Shown here in pieces: positions 43,869-56,142 of a stretch of 64,000 nucleotides of DNA. The stretch covers positions 62,001 through 126,000 of the forward strand of contig JAMPIV010012162.1 of NCBI GenBank assembly GCA_024509875.1. Reading direction: 5' to 3'. The notes below the pieces were generated by a model. That model was not told the origin of the DNA. It saw only the letters and a list, made by a program, of their open reading frames with translations, and did no database searches. This stretch comes from Oreohelix idahoensis. Taxonomy: Eukaryota > Mollusca > Gastropoda > Stylommatophora > Oreohelicidae. The position numbers were made by a program, and so were the translations under genes. Within the stretch, counting starts at the first letter, position 1. Each line of letters opens with the position of its first letter.

Positions 43869-45034
43869 TTATGGTGGCCAAAAGCTGGTTTGGTCTGGTA
43901 TCCAGCTATTTACTGGGTCCATAACCCATTCGTCGTGCAACATTTGAAGGTCAAGTCCCGATTGAATCGAGTTACTGAATTTAGAAGGTCAAGTTCCGAT
44001 TGAATCGAGTTACTGAATTTAGAAGGTCAAGTGCCGATTGAATCGAGTTACTGAGTTTAGAGGGTCAAGTGCCGATTGAATCGAGTTGCTGTTATATATG
44101 AGAAGGCCAAGTTCCTTACCTTGTTCAGTACTACATCAGAAGCTCAAGTCTGTAACCATCGTCTTGGCAATTTTGTTGAAGCAAGTGCAGATGTTCAATC
44201 AGCGTTGGATCGTCAGGTCTTTAGAACAATGATTACTACCTGTTTGCTGCCATTTTGGCGTTAGGATACATACGATAAGTGGCATTTTGTTTGTGAACTG
44301 TGCCCTTGAATTGTTTACTGAGCCTTCTGTATTTTCACATTCTTTTGTTACATGTTATTATATGTGTTTATGTTTCAGCGGGTTATCGGTTGGGCGGTGT
44401 CTGATTATAGGTGATACCACGTGACAGAGGTCCTGTATCAGCGTTCTGTAGGGACTCTGCAAATTTCCTTGTGAAATTTGCTAGCGACTTTTGTTGCTAT
44501 TTCTATTTAGGTGTGACGAAGTGTACCTTTTCGTTGTTTTCTTTAGTTTGGCTGTTTATTTAGTTGACTTCTGCGAATGTTTTCGTATTGTCTTTGATCT
44601 TTGTTATTGTTTACATTGTTATTGGTTAGCATTCACTATTGATAGATATATGGTCATGCACTATTAGCTGCGTAGTGCACTTATGATAACTAACTGGTGG
44701 ATTTGCTCATGCACTATTAGATGTGTAGTGCACTTATGATAACTAACTGGTGGATTTGCTCATGCACTATTAGCTGTGTAGTGCACTTATGATAACTAAC
44801 TATTGGATATTTGGTCATGCACTATTAGCTTTGTAGTGCACTTATGATAAAAGAATTGACTGGTGGTATCATTATACAGTTGATAATACAAGTTCTTTGC
44901 CAAAGACTTGTTTCCCACAGAGATTGGGGTGATGTAATGTGTTTATACAAGTACTTTATTTAAGTCTTGTTGCCATTAAGGTTGAAATAATATAATTAAT
45001 TATTTCAGGTTTTGAACTCATATTATTAGACAAT
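43869..45034 (+). promoter_or_regulatory. E2 leader: primer site, two tandem repeats, stem-loops, acceptor-like site
   Basis: A 38 bp unit, beginning GAAGGTCAAGT and containing GATTGAATCGAGTTACTGA, is repeated four times at 43946-44093. The block shared with E1 is at 44391-44525 and includes a stem GCAAATTT...AAATTTGC at 44460-44482. A 53 bp unit is repeated four times at 44654-44848, each with a stem GCACTA...TAGTGC. Stems ACAAGTTCTTTG/CAAAGACTTGT (44888-44911) and ACAAGTACTT/AAGTCTTGT (44947-44970) follow. The leader ends TAATTATTTCAG at about 45008, then the gag ATG. Functions are inferred from position and conservation only. Confidence 0.7.
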
Positions 45035-46620
45035 ATGTCTACACTTGAGTACTTTATTGAGCAAGGGAAATTCCTTGGTAAGACTGGTGATAAATTGGAG
45101 GAATTTGCGACTGTTCAATATGCCAAGGCATTGAAGTCGGAAGAAAAGAAGATGAAAATAGAAGCTGAACAAAAGAAAGCAGAAGCTGAGAATATAAAAA
45201 TTGCAGATGCAGGTGGATGAAAGGAGATTCCAAATGGAGATGGAAAAACAAAAAAGAGAATCTGATGAGAAGAAAATCCAGCTACAAATGAAAGCTGAGA
45301 ATAAAAGACTAGAAAAAGAGGCTGAAAATAAAAGACTGGAAATGGAGGCTGAAAATAAAAAACTGGAAATGGAGGCTGAAAATGCAAAGTTAGAAAAACA
45401 AGCTGAGGCTGAAGAAAGAAAGTTACAAAGAGAGGCTGTGGCTGAGGAGAGAAAAGAAAAGATGGAGCACGAAGAAAAACTCTTAGCTTTGGAGTTAGAG
45501 AAGTTGAAGTTGATGAACATTGGTAATGGTAATGATCCAAATAAGGTGTCATCTTCTGATAAGTCTAATGCTAGTACTTTCAAGATTAAACTACCAGCTT
45601 GTAATGCTTCCAGTGACGATATAACGTTCTATCTGGACAGATTTGAACGGTCATGTGAAACACATAATATAGATAAATCACTATATGTTGATCAGTTGTC
45701 CAATATACTTAAAGGTGAAGCTCTGAGTATGCTAAGCATGGTAGATGAGCCTGACAAGAACAATTATGAGGTTGTCAGGACGGCCTTGTTAAAGAAATAC
45801 GAACTTAACGAAGACGGCTATCGTCTTTAATTTAAAAATATGTTGCCAGAAACTGGAGCAGAATTCTCTGAATTCATTTCAAAAATACGTCTCACATTTA
45901 CACGTTGGGTTGAGCTGTCTAAGACAGAACATACATTTGAAGCACTTATGGACTTACTACTTAGAGACAAAGTTATGTCTTCTGTCAATGAGTATTTTTT
46001 GCTTTTCTTCATGAGCGTAAGTATAAAAACATAAAAGAAATGGAAGAATATTTTTGCCAGTATGTTACTGCGCATCCTCATGTAACCATTAGCAACTCTA
46101 AAGTGAAGGAAGGGTTGCCAGTTGCTTCGACAGCACCATGTGGCCCAAACTTTATGCGTAAATTGCAGGGTACTCAACACAATTTTAATTGGAAGGGTAA
46201 CCGGAATTATGCTCAGAATCAGGGCAATCAATCTCATAGTGATTCTTCTTCAAAGAATTGGAAACGAGCTGACAGTCCTTGTTATTCTACACTAATAATT
46301 ATAGGCATTTTCGCAGAGGAAATAATAGAGGCTATCAAAACTATTTTTCGCGGAGACCTCAAAACCAAACTAATAGATGTTCTCATCAATTTGGAAATGA
46401 TAATGATAACTATGGAAACTGAGATTCAAACCAGTATAACAGTTACAATAAAGAATACAATGATAATTTCAGAGGCAATAATAGTCGCGGTAGAACTCAA
46501 CATAGAAAAAAGAGATATCAACAGGCAAACTCTGTACAGCAAGAGTCTCAGGGAGCCTGTAAACAGGTTGATGATAATAAAAACTCTAGCGCTATCTCAT
46601 GTTCTGTTTTTGACTTTGGG
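45035..46620 (+). pseudogene. gag: E2 gag, frameshifted
   Basis: It starts STLEYFIEQGKFLGKTG, matching the E1 gag start. A long charged helix follows, built of repeats such as AENKRLEMEAENKKLEME. The frame shifts near 45200. The capsid begins FKIKLPACNASSDDITFYLD, and a TAA at 45828 lies just before the SCAN-like segment (MLPETGAEFSEF, LTFTRWVELSKTEHTFE, LLLRDKVMSS). Another shift occurs near 46030 and a further one in the Asn-rich nucleocapsid tail (46200-46620). The copy keeps a sense codon where E1 gag has its stop, which shows that gag was joined in frame to the rest in the ancestor. Confidence 0.85.
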
Positions 46621-46650
46621 AGGGCAAATAAATGCCCCCAATGCAGTACT

Positions 46651-48753
46651 TTGTTCGAACCGATTACTGTAACTACTTTGAGCTGTGGTCAACCTCTTCC
46701 CGCTCTTTCTGCTGCAGTTGCGCATGACGGGAGAGGTTCTCTTATCCTACATAAATGTCTAGTAAATAGTAATCCAGTCTCAGTCCTTTTTTATTCTGGA
46801 TGTACTACTATTGGAGTTAAGCAATCTCTTGTAGATCCATCCTGTGCTACAGGAAAGGTGATCAAATGTGTCACATTTGGTGGCACTTTGGAAAAGTATC
46901 CTACTGCCATAATACATATAGCTACTCCCTTCTTTACGGGAGATGTCCACGCGTGTCTTCTACCAAATCCTATTGCGGACCTTATTATCGGTCGTATTCA
47001 CGGAGTTAGAGAATGTACCCCACAGCAGATTGCTGCTTGGGAAGAACAAAATATACAAGCTACCAATGCAGTGGTCACAAGATCGCAAGCTCTGGAGACA
47101 CCTCAAACTTCATTAACTGATAACAATGAAGTACATAGCCAAGATAGTCACCTTATTATTTCACGTGACTCTTTCATAAAATTGCAAGAAGAGGATCCTT
47201 CTTTACAAAAATTCTTCATTCTAGCAAAAAAAGGTGATCCAAATCAAAATACAAATAGAAAGTCTTGGATTACTATGAAGAACGGCGTACTTGTGTGTAT
47301 GATACAAGACTCGACTGCGTCTACACATTCACAAATTCTTGTGCCTAAGAGCATGACATTACAAATATTGCAACATGCTCATGACTCGCAATGTGCTGGA
47401 CATATGGGTTTTTCCCGTACAAAGTCGAGAGTTCTTGCAGCTTTCTTTTGGCCATTTGTGAGCAAGGACATACGTATTTACTGCCGATCTTGCAAAATAT
47501 GTCAAGAGGTCAAATCTAGAGGACCACGACATGCAGCGCCTATCCAGGCTGCTGACATTCCTATTCGGCCGTTTCAAAAAATGGCAATAGATATTATTGG
47601 TCCTTTTAGGATAAAGTCGGCCAGAGGACATCAGTTTATCCTTACATATGTCGATATGTGCACACGTTGGCCAGAGGCTATACCTCTTAAGAGCATCTCC
47701 ACTGCCGATATCGCAGACGCTCTTTGGCTGATATTTTCTCGTTTGGGATTCCCCAGAGAAATATTGTCAGACCATGGTACTCAACTTATATCTGACACTA
47801 TGTCACAGGTAATGTCTACTCTACATATTAAAAGGTCTCTCAGCAGTATTTATCACCCAATGTCTAATGGGTTAGTTAAGCGTTTGAATAGAACACTCAA
47901 GACTTTACTTGGGAAGATAACTGAGGATCATCCTCAGGATTGGGACAGGGTCTTACCCGCGGCTCTCTTTGCTTATAGAGAGGTTCCCAATAAACACACA
48001 CGGTTTTCTCCTTTTGAACTTGTCTTTGGTGCGCGACCGCGCGGCTCTATGTCTTTGCTCCACGATCTTATCACTGCCGATAATATTAGCGATGACACAC
48101 AATCTTCATATGAGTATGTCATTGCTCTGAGGCAAAAGATCATCGAGGCATGCAAACTAGCAACTTCTTCTTCCGAATTTGCTAAAGAAAAGGCAAGACA
48201 AATTGCAAATAAGAATAGATGTCTACGACAACTTTGTCCGGGTGACAAAGCACTCGTTCTACTTCCTTCTAGGGAGAACAGACTTCTTATTGCATGGAAA
48301 GGTCCGTATGCGATAGTCTCAAAAATTTCCGATGTCGACTATGTTGTCGATATTGATGGGAAGCATAAAATTTTCCATATAAATATGCTCACGGAAGTTC
48401 ATGAACGACCGGACTATTTGCAGCCTATTTTCCAGGCGACGGACGATTCTCCAATCCCTTGTGGTCATTACTCATTCCTGTCGGTTATACAGGATGAGGA
48501 AACTACTTTTTCTGATGTCATTCTTCCTCTTCCTGTGATCCCACTTCATTCTTCGGAATCTTGGGAAAACGTTACTGTTTCTCCTAATCTTTCCACTGAG
48601 GAACATCGACAAGTCTCTTCGATGTTACAAACATTTCAGGATGTCCTTACCGACATTTCTGGACACACACATGTCATTGAACATGACATAATTCTTACTG
48701 ACCATAATCCTATCAGAGTCAGACCCTATCCTATACCTATCCATTTTCAGTAA
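46651..48753 (+). pseudogene. pol: E2 protease and integrase, open but with catalytic residues lost
   Basis: A 700-codon open stretch. The protease site reads VLFYSGCTT, so the catalytic Asp of the DSG motif is Tyr. LIIGRIHGV closes the protease. The integrase zinc site is intact (HDSQCAGHMG...CRSCKIC) and the first two core Asp are present (AIDIIGPF, ILSDHGTQ), but the catalytic Glu position reads NGLVKRLNRTLK, Lys instead of Glu. The C-terminal segment GDKALVLLPSRENRLLIAWK and HINMLTEV are as in E1. It stops at a TAA (48751-48753) in the RT linker. The frame is long only because few stops have arisen; the enzymes would be inactive. Confidence 0.88.
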
Positions 48754-49972
48754 CAAGTCGAAAAAGAATTGGATGAAATGATACAATTGAAAATAATTGA
48801 ACCATCCACTTCAGTATACTCTTCGTCCATGGTTATTGTTCGAAAAAAAGACAATAACATGCCCCTTTGCGTTGATTATCGCAAGTTGAACCAAGTTACG
48901 AAGTTTGATGCTGAACCTATGCCTTCATTAGAATAGCTGCTAAACAAACTTTCTAATTCTAGATTCTTTACCAAACTCGACTTGTCGAAAGGTTATTGGC
49001 AAGTTCCTTTAACTGAACGCGCCAAACCTCTTACTGCTTTTTTTACACCTAGGGGTTTATTTCAATGGAATTTCATGCCTTTTGGCCTTATGAACGCACG
49101 TGCTACATTCGTACGCATGATGCGTTGAATTCTCTCATATCGTACAGATGTCGTAGCATACTTACACCATATCTGTCTCTTCAGTGATTCCTGGGAAGAT
49201 CACTATTTGGGTTTATACGAATTGCTGTCTACTCTTCGCGAGTATAATTTAACTGCAAAACCCTCTAAAGCCTTTATAGGATTTAGTGAGATTTCTTTCC
49301 TGGGTCACCGTGTTGGTCATGGTCTTTTAAAGACAGAGGACCACAATATTTAAAAAATACTTGACATTTCTGTCCATAAGACGAAAAAACAAGTACGTAG
49401 TCTCTTAGGTTTGATACAATTTTACGGACGATTCATTCCGAATCTGTCATTAATTATCGGACCTCTTTCAACTATATTGAAAAAAGGATCGCCTAATCTG
49501 ATCCGCTGGTCTAAAGAATGCCAATCCTCATTGGACCAGATTAAAACTATTTTCATCTCCACCTATCTTAAGGTTACCTACTATTGAGAAGACTTTTGTT
49601 CTTCGAAGTGACGCCTCATCTACTGGAATTGAGGCAGCACTAATGAAGGAGTATTCAGATACTCTGCATCCGGTGATGTATATCTCTAGGAAACTAAATG
49701 CGACAGAAAAGAATTACTCGGTTTTAGACCGTGAATTGTTGGCTATGGTTTGGTCAATTCTCAAGTTACAAAGATTCCTTCTGGGCGCGCATTTCATTGT
49801 GGAAACCGACCAGAAAGCTCTTACTGAAATTCAGAGTAAAAACTTGAAGAGCTCGAGGTCCACTCGATATGCCATAGCTCATCAACCCTTTCATTTCACG
49901 GCGCGAGCTATCCGTGGTTCGGATAATGTGATGGCAGACATTCTGTCCAGATGCCCACATGATTCCACTTAA
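48754..49972 (+). pseudogene. pol: E2 reverse transcriptase and RNase H, multiple stops
   Basis: Homologous to the E1 RT along its whole length: LCVDYRKLNQVTKFDAEPMP, FFTKLDLSKGYWQVPL, FMPFGLMNA and GHRVGHGLLKTEDHN. There are at least three stops before the frame shift near 49555. The catalytic YLDD box reads YLHH (about 49160), so both Asp are gone. RNase H (49600-49972) is open again, with LRSDASSTGIEAAL, DRELLAMVWSI and VETDQKALT. The end, MADILSRCPHDST, matches the E1 end. Confidence 0.87.
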
Positions 49973-50019
49973 TTCTTCTGTCCTATATTTCCTGATAAGC
50001 GTCGAGATCTATAACAGTT

Positions 50020-51904
50020 GTTGTTGTTTTGATGAGTTGATGGGTGGAGATTGGGCACTCAACGTCAGATTATTGTTGCCTCTTCTCGTTCCATCTTGGT
50101 CTACCCTGTTCAACCTGAAAGTTGGTTATAATTGGGGTATTTAGTGTCATTTTATTTACTAATTTTGTATTCAATTTAAATAACTGTTGTCTTTTGCAGT
50201 TACTGATTTTTATTTATATTAGTATTTGTCAATTTTATTTATTTTTTGTATTATTTATAGATAACTATTGTCCTTTACGCTTGGTTTTAATTTGTATTAG
50301 TATTTGTTCATTTTGAGTTATTGTCCTTTTTTTAACCTTGTTGTCTTTCCTTGTACTATGAGTAGTTAGATTTTTGTTAATGCTTTGTTAGTTCTTGCTG
50401 CTTAATTTCTATTTAGTTGGATGTTTTTCCTGGAGTACTAACCTTATATGTTTTCCTTTGTTTTATGTATATATCTTTTAAGTATTGATTGGGCATCTCT
50501 TGGGGCATCTATACTTAAAACCTTATCACCTGTTAAGTCTATATTGTGATTTCTATAGTAGGTTTTTAATTCAAGCCTTTGTTGTTCATACTTTTTACAG
50601 TGGATCAGGTAGTGGTCTATGTCATTCTCTTCCTGACATTTTTGGCAGTGTGGTTCTTCTACCATAAAGTATGCTGCACCGAGACGGAGACGCCACAATT
50701 TTTTGTTTGATGGTATCTTTAATTCTTCTCTGACCTGGCACGTCCTTGTTGGTTCTTTCAGCAGTTTGAACGCGTGTCTGCCTTTTCTACTTTTCTTCCA
50801 TGTTGTCTTCCATTCCTCGTTTATAGTTATCTTCACTTGGCTCTTGATCTCCGACCTTCCCAGTCCTGCTTTTATATTGTTTTTACTTGTTCTTCCATTC
50901 TTGGCGTTCTGGTCTGCCAACTTGTTGCCAGCAATACCTATGTGTGCTGGAACCCACACTAGCCTCACACTACATCCTCTGTGTCCTAGTGATGTATTAA
51001 TTGCTAGAATTTCCTCCTTTATGTCTGGCCGGCTACATTTACCTGGGTGTTTTAGTGCTTGTGGTGATGATAGTGAGTCTGTAAATATCGTAACAGCTTC
51101 TGGAGGGTTATCTTCGATTATTTCTAAACTTTTAAGAATTGCTACCATCTCTGCGGTAAAAATTGAAGCCCCTTCTGTTACACTGTAGCTCTTTTTTATT
51201 CCCCATTGTGATATTACAATTCCGGCACCTAGTTGTCCACTATCTCCCTTGGATCCATCAGTGTATACGGCCAGACTTTGTTTAGTTAGTTGATCTATGA
51301 ACTCTCTACTTATCATTTTGGCTTCCTTATCTTCTATGTTTTGTTTGATCTTTTCAGTAAGTGAATAGTCTATGATTGGTGTTTTTAGTTCCCAGGGTGG
51401 TATTTTGCTTCTGTATTTATTACTATTTTCAATTGTGTTTGATAGTTCTTCGAACTGCGTTAGGTCTTCTATCGTTCTCCACCCTGTTGGATATCTTTCT
51501 TTATTTAAGGGGACGTCCCATACACTTGGTTGGTTTTTGACAAATGCTTTATGTGCTGGGTGGGTCACTTCTTGTGCTACTTTACTCCAATAATTTATTC
51601 TCAGTTCTTTCCGTCTTAGATCAAGGGGAGGTATGCCAAGAGCTACTTCTAGCGCTTCTACTGGTGTCGATATAAATGCACCTGTAATGGTTCTCATGGC
51701 TGCATTTTGAATCTTGTCCAGTTTTGCTTTGTTAGAAGCTGCAGCTGAGTCATAGACTATGCTGGCATAATCCAGTTTCCCCCTGATGAAAGACTTGTAG
51801 AACAAAAGCATTATTTTATTGCTGGCCCCCCATCCATTACTTTTGACAATCCTTAGTATATTTAGGGGTCCCCTACAGCTTTCTACCAAATTGTCTATAT
51901 GTCC
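50020..51904 (-). mobile_element. 5'-truncated RNase H-bearing LINE inserted in E2
   Basis: A 9 bp direct repeat ATAACAGTT lies at 50011-50019 and 51905-51913. The insert is on the minus strand, and its 3' end is a CAAAACAACAAC tail at 50020. It includes about 420 bp of 3' untranslated region and an open frame of 481 codons. 5' truncation inside the RT is typical of LINE insertion. Confidence 0.9.
50444..51889 (-). pseudogene. LINE ORF2 C-terminal half: RT thumb, RNase H and zinc-binding end
   Basis: The N-terminal ~75 residues (LLFYKSFIRGKLDYASIVYD, IQNAAMRTITGAF, PPLDLRRKELRINYW) are the RT C-terminal part of I/Jockey-type LINEs. RNase H has its four acidic sites: AVYTDGSKGD, FTAEMVAILKSLE, VTIFTDSLSSPQAL and GIAGNKLADQNAK, and a VRLVWVPAHIGIAG block with the His. 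A C-terminal C-x2-C...H-x4-C-type motif (HCQKCQEENDIDHYLIHC) follows. The frame has no internal stop over 481 codons and is the best preserved coding stretch in the window, although the element lacks its 5' part. Presence of RNase H points to the I superclade. Confidence 0.92.
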
Positions 51905-51913
51905 ATAACAGTT

Positions 51914-52737
51914 CTCTACTATAATTATATATATATATCAGCACATCTGTTCTCACTTTTTGGGAATTTATAGCATTGTACTGTATAATTTCCTTTTTTT
52001 CTGTTACCGATTTTGGTATAACAGAAGAAGGCTATGTTAGCAATATATGGGCCAAAAGTTCTCATGGCCACAGTTTATAGAATGTATTTTGATTACTGTA
52101 TAAGCAAGCTAACATTTATCATATAGAATTGTGTTATTTATATTTTCGCAGCAAATCATTGACGTCTGCGAGATTCTGTACATTTTTTCAACCATGAAGT
52201 ATGTCAAGTTCTAACTTACCTTGGAACGACTCAGTAGATGTGCCTTCTTAATTTATGTCCACGTCTTCGAGAAACATCTACTTAATTAGTTATGTATAAT
52301 GCATTGTATTATAATATTATTACATGCTTTCGTAATGTACTATTTGGTTTAAGATGTGTACATCTCGTTTATGCGGTATATTAGTATATGACACCGCTGT
52401 TTTCATGACACTTCATTGTTTAATTCTATGATAATATATTTTATGTCATAGAGATTTGTATCTGTATAATTTTGCTTGCATTATGATGTTGCCAGCATGG
52501 TGGCGTATGTTGGTGGCACCTCCCTGGAATATATGTGTATACTTAGGGAAATACTTTCTGTAAGGATCTGAGATATAATCTCACCTGTCGCTCCATGCGT
52601 CGAGCTAGCCTCATATTAGACGTTATATTTTTTGGTGATATTTTATCCGCGCATCATACGTGCGTTAGGAGCCTGTTGGATCTGGCTCTAGGATTCAAAA
52701 AAAATGTTTCGTTTCTTTCCCGGGGGGTGCGGTAAAC
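51914..52737 (+). other. E2 3' untranslated region and purine tract
   Basis: Non-coding. It continues the sequence cut by the LINE. The part from about 52505 (GTTGGTGGCACCTCCCTGGAA, then CTTAGGGAAATACTTTCTG) is alignable to the E3 pre-LTR region at about 32290. It ends with a purine tract next to the LTR. Confidence 0.75.
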
Positions 52738-54138
52738 TGTTACGCACAGATTTTTCTGAGACAGTGTATAAGTAACCTGTCTGATTTGTACACTTTAATT
52801 TTTTGTAGTCAAAGATGCATAACTCTTGGAATTGAGGTTACATTTTTACAATGGTGGTTACCTTCTCTTGTGTCTTAACTTGCCGGTCTATTTTTTTAGA
52901 TCGATGTCGGGTTCATTATCCTTATATGGTCATATCGGTCAACCTTTCTTGGAATGTTTGCAACCAGAGTTGATGTTTATTCCCTGACCATATAAGGCTC
53001 GATTTCGGTCAATATCTTTGCTTGGTATGTGTCCAACATCGGCGGTTTGAGTTCAGCTCAGGTGTCTTGCGCTTCTGCGCATGTCTGGGGTTGAGGATAG
53101 TTTGAGAAAGTCTTCCGATCGAGGAGTCTATCAGTTGTGATGAGCAGAGTAAGACGCTTTTCTGTGTCTGTGATCTTTTGATGGGGAATTTGAAGTCCTC
53201 TTGTGTATTAGTTTATCTAACGAGGTCTTTCCCTACATGATTCTAAACGCCTGGAGGCGTGTGTGTTGTGGTGTTATTTCCGAAGCAAGGTAAATGCTCT
53301 CCTAATATTGAAATCTGTAGTCAGCTTAGATTTTTGACATTGTCGTTCTCTGCTCGCTCACTATCTACAGACAGGAGAGGCTCTTCTACTAGGAAATACA
53401 CCCAGGTATCCTTATACCTTAGATTTATATGTATACGGGTCACTCTAGGCCCAGAGAACAGTTTCTATGCTCCTTTGAACTTCGCTATGCCAGCGATTAT
53501 ACCTTCATCAAGGTTAGACTTAGAAATGCTTACAAAGGTCAACTTGAACTGTACACATAAGCTCGCCTTTTCCGTGCGGCCTGCGGTAGACTTATTTACA
53601 CACCTGATCTATTAGTATCAGAGAGGAGTTTGTTAAACTTATATATATTGATGAGATGGAGCTGAGGCTGTTGAAGCTGGAATTATACGAGATCAGCTTA
53701 CATGAAATATGCATGATTTCCTGATGAACTTTATTGATGCTTAATGCTATGTCCTGCATTGTCTGTGACTCATATATGTCGATGTCAACGTACCTGTCGT
53801 TGTGGCGTGCGAAATAAATGATGGAAAACGTCACCTGCTCTTTCTATCTATTTGACTTCCTCGTCGTGAGTCCATGTGACGTCCTCATGACCTATGTACT
53901 GTAGTCTTGTGTGGAGCTTCATCTACCTAGCTACCTGCTATGTTCCATACCCACATCAAGCAACAAACCAGACGAGACACCATACTACACTGCCTTCGAC
54001 ATCCCTGGTGTCTACTGTAGTAGTAACATTACACGGCTACATCTTCAGCAGCAACATTAGACATCTCTCTACATTTCTGCTGACTAGTATAATACTTCTA
54101 CATTTCTGGTAGCTGTGTAGCTAAATACCACTGCTACA
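52738..54138 (+). repeat. E2 3' LTR, 1401 bp
   Basis: A close copy of 42470-43868 with the same ends. Frames inside both LTRs (for example at 43000-43320 and 53260-53615) are shared only because the LTRs are copies, and I do not call them genes. Confidence 0.9.
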
Positions 54139-54984
54139 CACATTTGTGTTGGAAAAAAATATATATACCCGCCACCCACAGTAATTTTCCTCTCCTCCCT
54201 AACTTAAACATCCAGGATGTAATTGACAGAAAATGTCACCGATGTGGTTATCTCTAGGACACATAATATTTACAGGTGTGTGACCGTGGTAATAACAAGA
54301 AGACTAGACAGCTGATATAATTATAGATGTATAAATGAATCAAAATAGTACAAGAGACGTGATCTGTTACACTTTAACATGGAATAATTACCTTTCCAAT
54401 TCTTCCTGATTCAGTCTGCTGATACCTGAAAATGTTCTTTAACTATCCATTTGACAGGACGACACTTCTTTAATTTAGCATACACATAACTTTCTAAGTA
54501 AAGTCTTGCTTGCACTGTTTATACAGTGAGTTATATTGTGGGCTATTCTTGAAGACTTTTAAATTAAGAGGCTTTTATGTCTATATTTTTAAATGTCTGT
54601 CAAGTTATGCTTTTTGGTTCTTTCCTGAGGGTTCGTCCAATCCACCTTCATGTTTTCTTCATAACATCCAGCCGTTTTTGGTTATTGTCTGCCCCTATTC
54701 TACAGCTCTTTATTTCTCGTGAAATCTGACTATTAAATACGGGCACTATGACGGAGACACTCGTTAGTGAATGTCTTCGGATCAAATCTGATATTTTTAA
54801 TGACATGCCACGTCTCCGAGCAACAAAATAGTTCAGATTTTATGTTTGTGTTGAACCTCATTTCGTTTTTGTCTTTTTTTTCAAAACATGCTGCCAAGAT
54901 CTATAACTTCTCCCAGATAGTTCAAGGTAACCCTGGCTTTATTTATCACAGTTTGTTCCCTCTTAGTTGTGAGAGACCATAATA
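54139..54984. other. AT-rich stretch, nothing recognised
   Basis: No coding region, repeat partner or motif could be supported. Confidence 0.5.
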
Positions 54985-55152
54985 GAAGGGAGAGGTGAAG
55001 GCAAGCGTGCAAGGGGAAGACAGCGCTATAAGTGGGAAGATAACATCAAGAGATAGACAGGAAAGAGTCTGTCAGAGTGCACCACCAAGACAACAGACAA
55101 AAGACGTTGGAGATCCATTACAGCCAACCTTCGTTGTGGAGATGGCAGCTGA
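54985..55152 (+). pseudogene. LINE ORF2 C-terminal end
   Basis: The frame encodes GEGKRARGRQRYKWEDNIKR, a stop, then SLSECTTKTTDKRRWRSITA and a stop. G-R-G-R-x-R-x-K/R-W-x-D-N-I-K followed by DRxxWR is the usual LINE C-terminal pattern. One in-frame TAG is present near 55054. A short tail with TGATGATAATG follows. Only the 3' end is preserved, and it is a different family from the AAGT-tailed LINE. Confidence 0.75.
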
Positions 55153-55340
55153 TGATAATGAGTTGTTAGTGTTACATCTCCACGTTGGTAAAACTGTGAA
55201 CATCTGCAAGTTTCTAATCATTGATCTTTATCAGATCTGTTTGCCTGTTATTTATTCGAATTGGTCATATTATATTTACAGTTATACATAGCTCTTGTTT
55301 GATGCCTCTACTATTAGCGTATTTCAAAACATGATGCAGT

Positions 55341-56142
55341 TGTGGCAGTAAGGGAAGGAAGAGTGAAAAGTTTAACCTGAGTTGGTTTATAGGGGGTAGA
55401 AAAAGGAGATGCGCAAAAAGAGGGTTGCGCATAAGAAGGATCAAAACAGAACAGAGATTAGGCACGGTACTCAAGTAGGAGAGGCAACCATGTTGAAGTC
55501 TATAGTGAAGAAGACAGTGTGCTGTGAAATTTCTTAAATGCACAGAGACATGTTTGGGTAGTAATAACCCACCATTTTGATGTTATAAGTTCTTGACAAG
55601 ACTGAAGAATGAAGGAGCGAGTTAGGCTCCACTCAGAAAATGGTACGTAGAGTGAAATAGTTACGTCCATACCGCTGTCCTGTTACTCGGCTAAGATAGT
55701 GGCCATCTAGAACCAGGGAAAGGAACAACACCGGAGGAGTCCGGTTATCACTTCAATAACCTGAACCTAAATCGAACGTATCAATAGACAAGAATTTGCT
55801 TAGATGGAGAAAATGATGTAGATACTAGTAACATCTAAATAATAGTAGATAAAAGAAATTACAATATTGAAAATAATTCTCAATGCTGAGTGAGTGTTAA
55901 AGAGGAAGTGTGACGGACCAAGATTGTTGGAGGTCCGGGTAACAGCAGGGGTCCACATTGTAAATAAACAGTATTCCAGTTGACTGTAGCGTTCCCTATT
56001 TGTATAGAAGATCTGCTTAGAGTAATGTCGTCGCTCACTGTGTTAATTAATCATAAAGTTGATCGCTACCTATGAGGCAAAGAAATCCTGGGTAAGCAAA
56101 GGCTGTGTGCAGCAGCCAACTGTTAACTAGCGGCTGCCCACA
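55341..56142 (+). repeat. LTR-like repeat, diverged copy 1
   Basis: It starts TGTGGCAGTAAGGG and ends CTGCCCACA. It aligns loosely with 59602-60292, sharing blocks near the start, GGATCAAAACAGA/AGATTAGGCACG, GGTACGTAGAGT, CAGATTGTTGG-type sequence, TTGTAAATAAACA (a polyadenylation-like signal) and CAACTGTTAAC near the end. No target duplication is visible at its ends. Confidence 0.6.

Larger units (their letters stand above)
42470..54138 (+). mobile_element. E2: full-length but degraded Gmr1-like LTR retrotransposon
   Basis: LTRs of 1399 bp (42470-43868) and 1401 bp (52738-54138) enclose a leader, a broken gag (45035-46620), protease-integrase (46651-48753) and a broken RT-RNase H (48754-49972). 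A possible primer site TGGTGGCC starts at 43872 and a purine tract GGGGGGTGCGG lies at 52722-52732 just before the 3' LTR. A LINE (50020-51904) is inserted between RNase H and the purine tract. I could not find a matching target duplication at the outer ends. Confidence 0.9.

Noticed and set aside
50703..51188. 161-codon plus-strand frame
   Set aside because: It is the complement of the LINE RNase H frame; its hydrophobic translation is an antisense artefact.
42465..54143. Target site duplication of E2
   Set aside because: CGCAC on the left and CACAT on the right do not match at the LTR boundaries set by alignment of the two LTRs.
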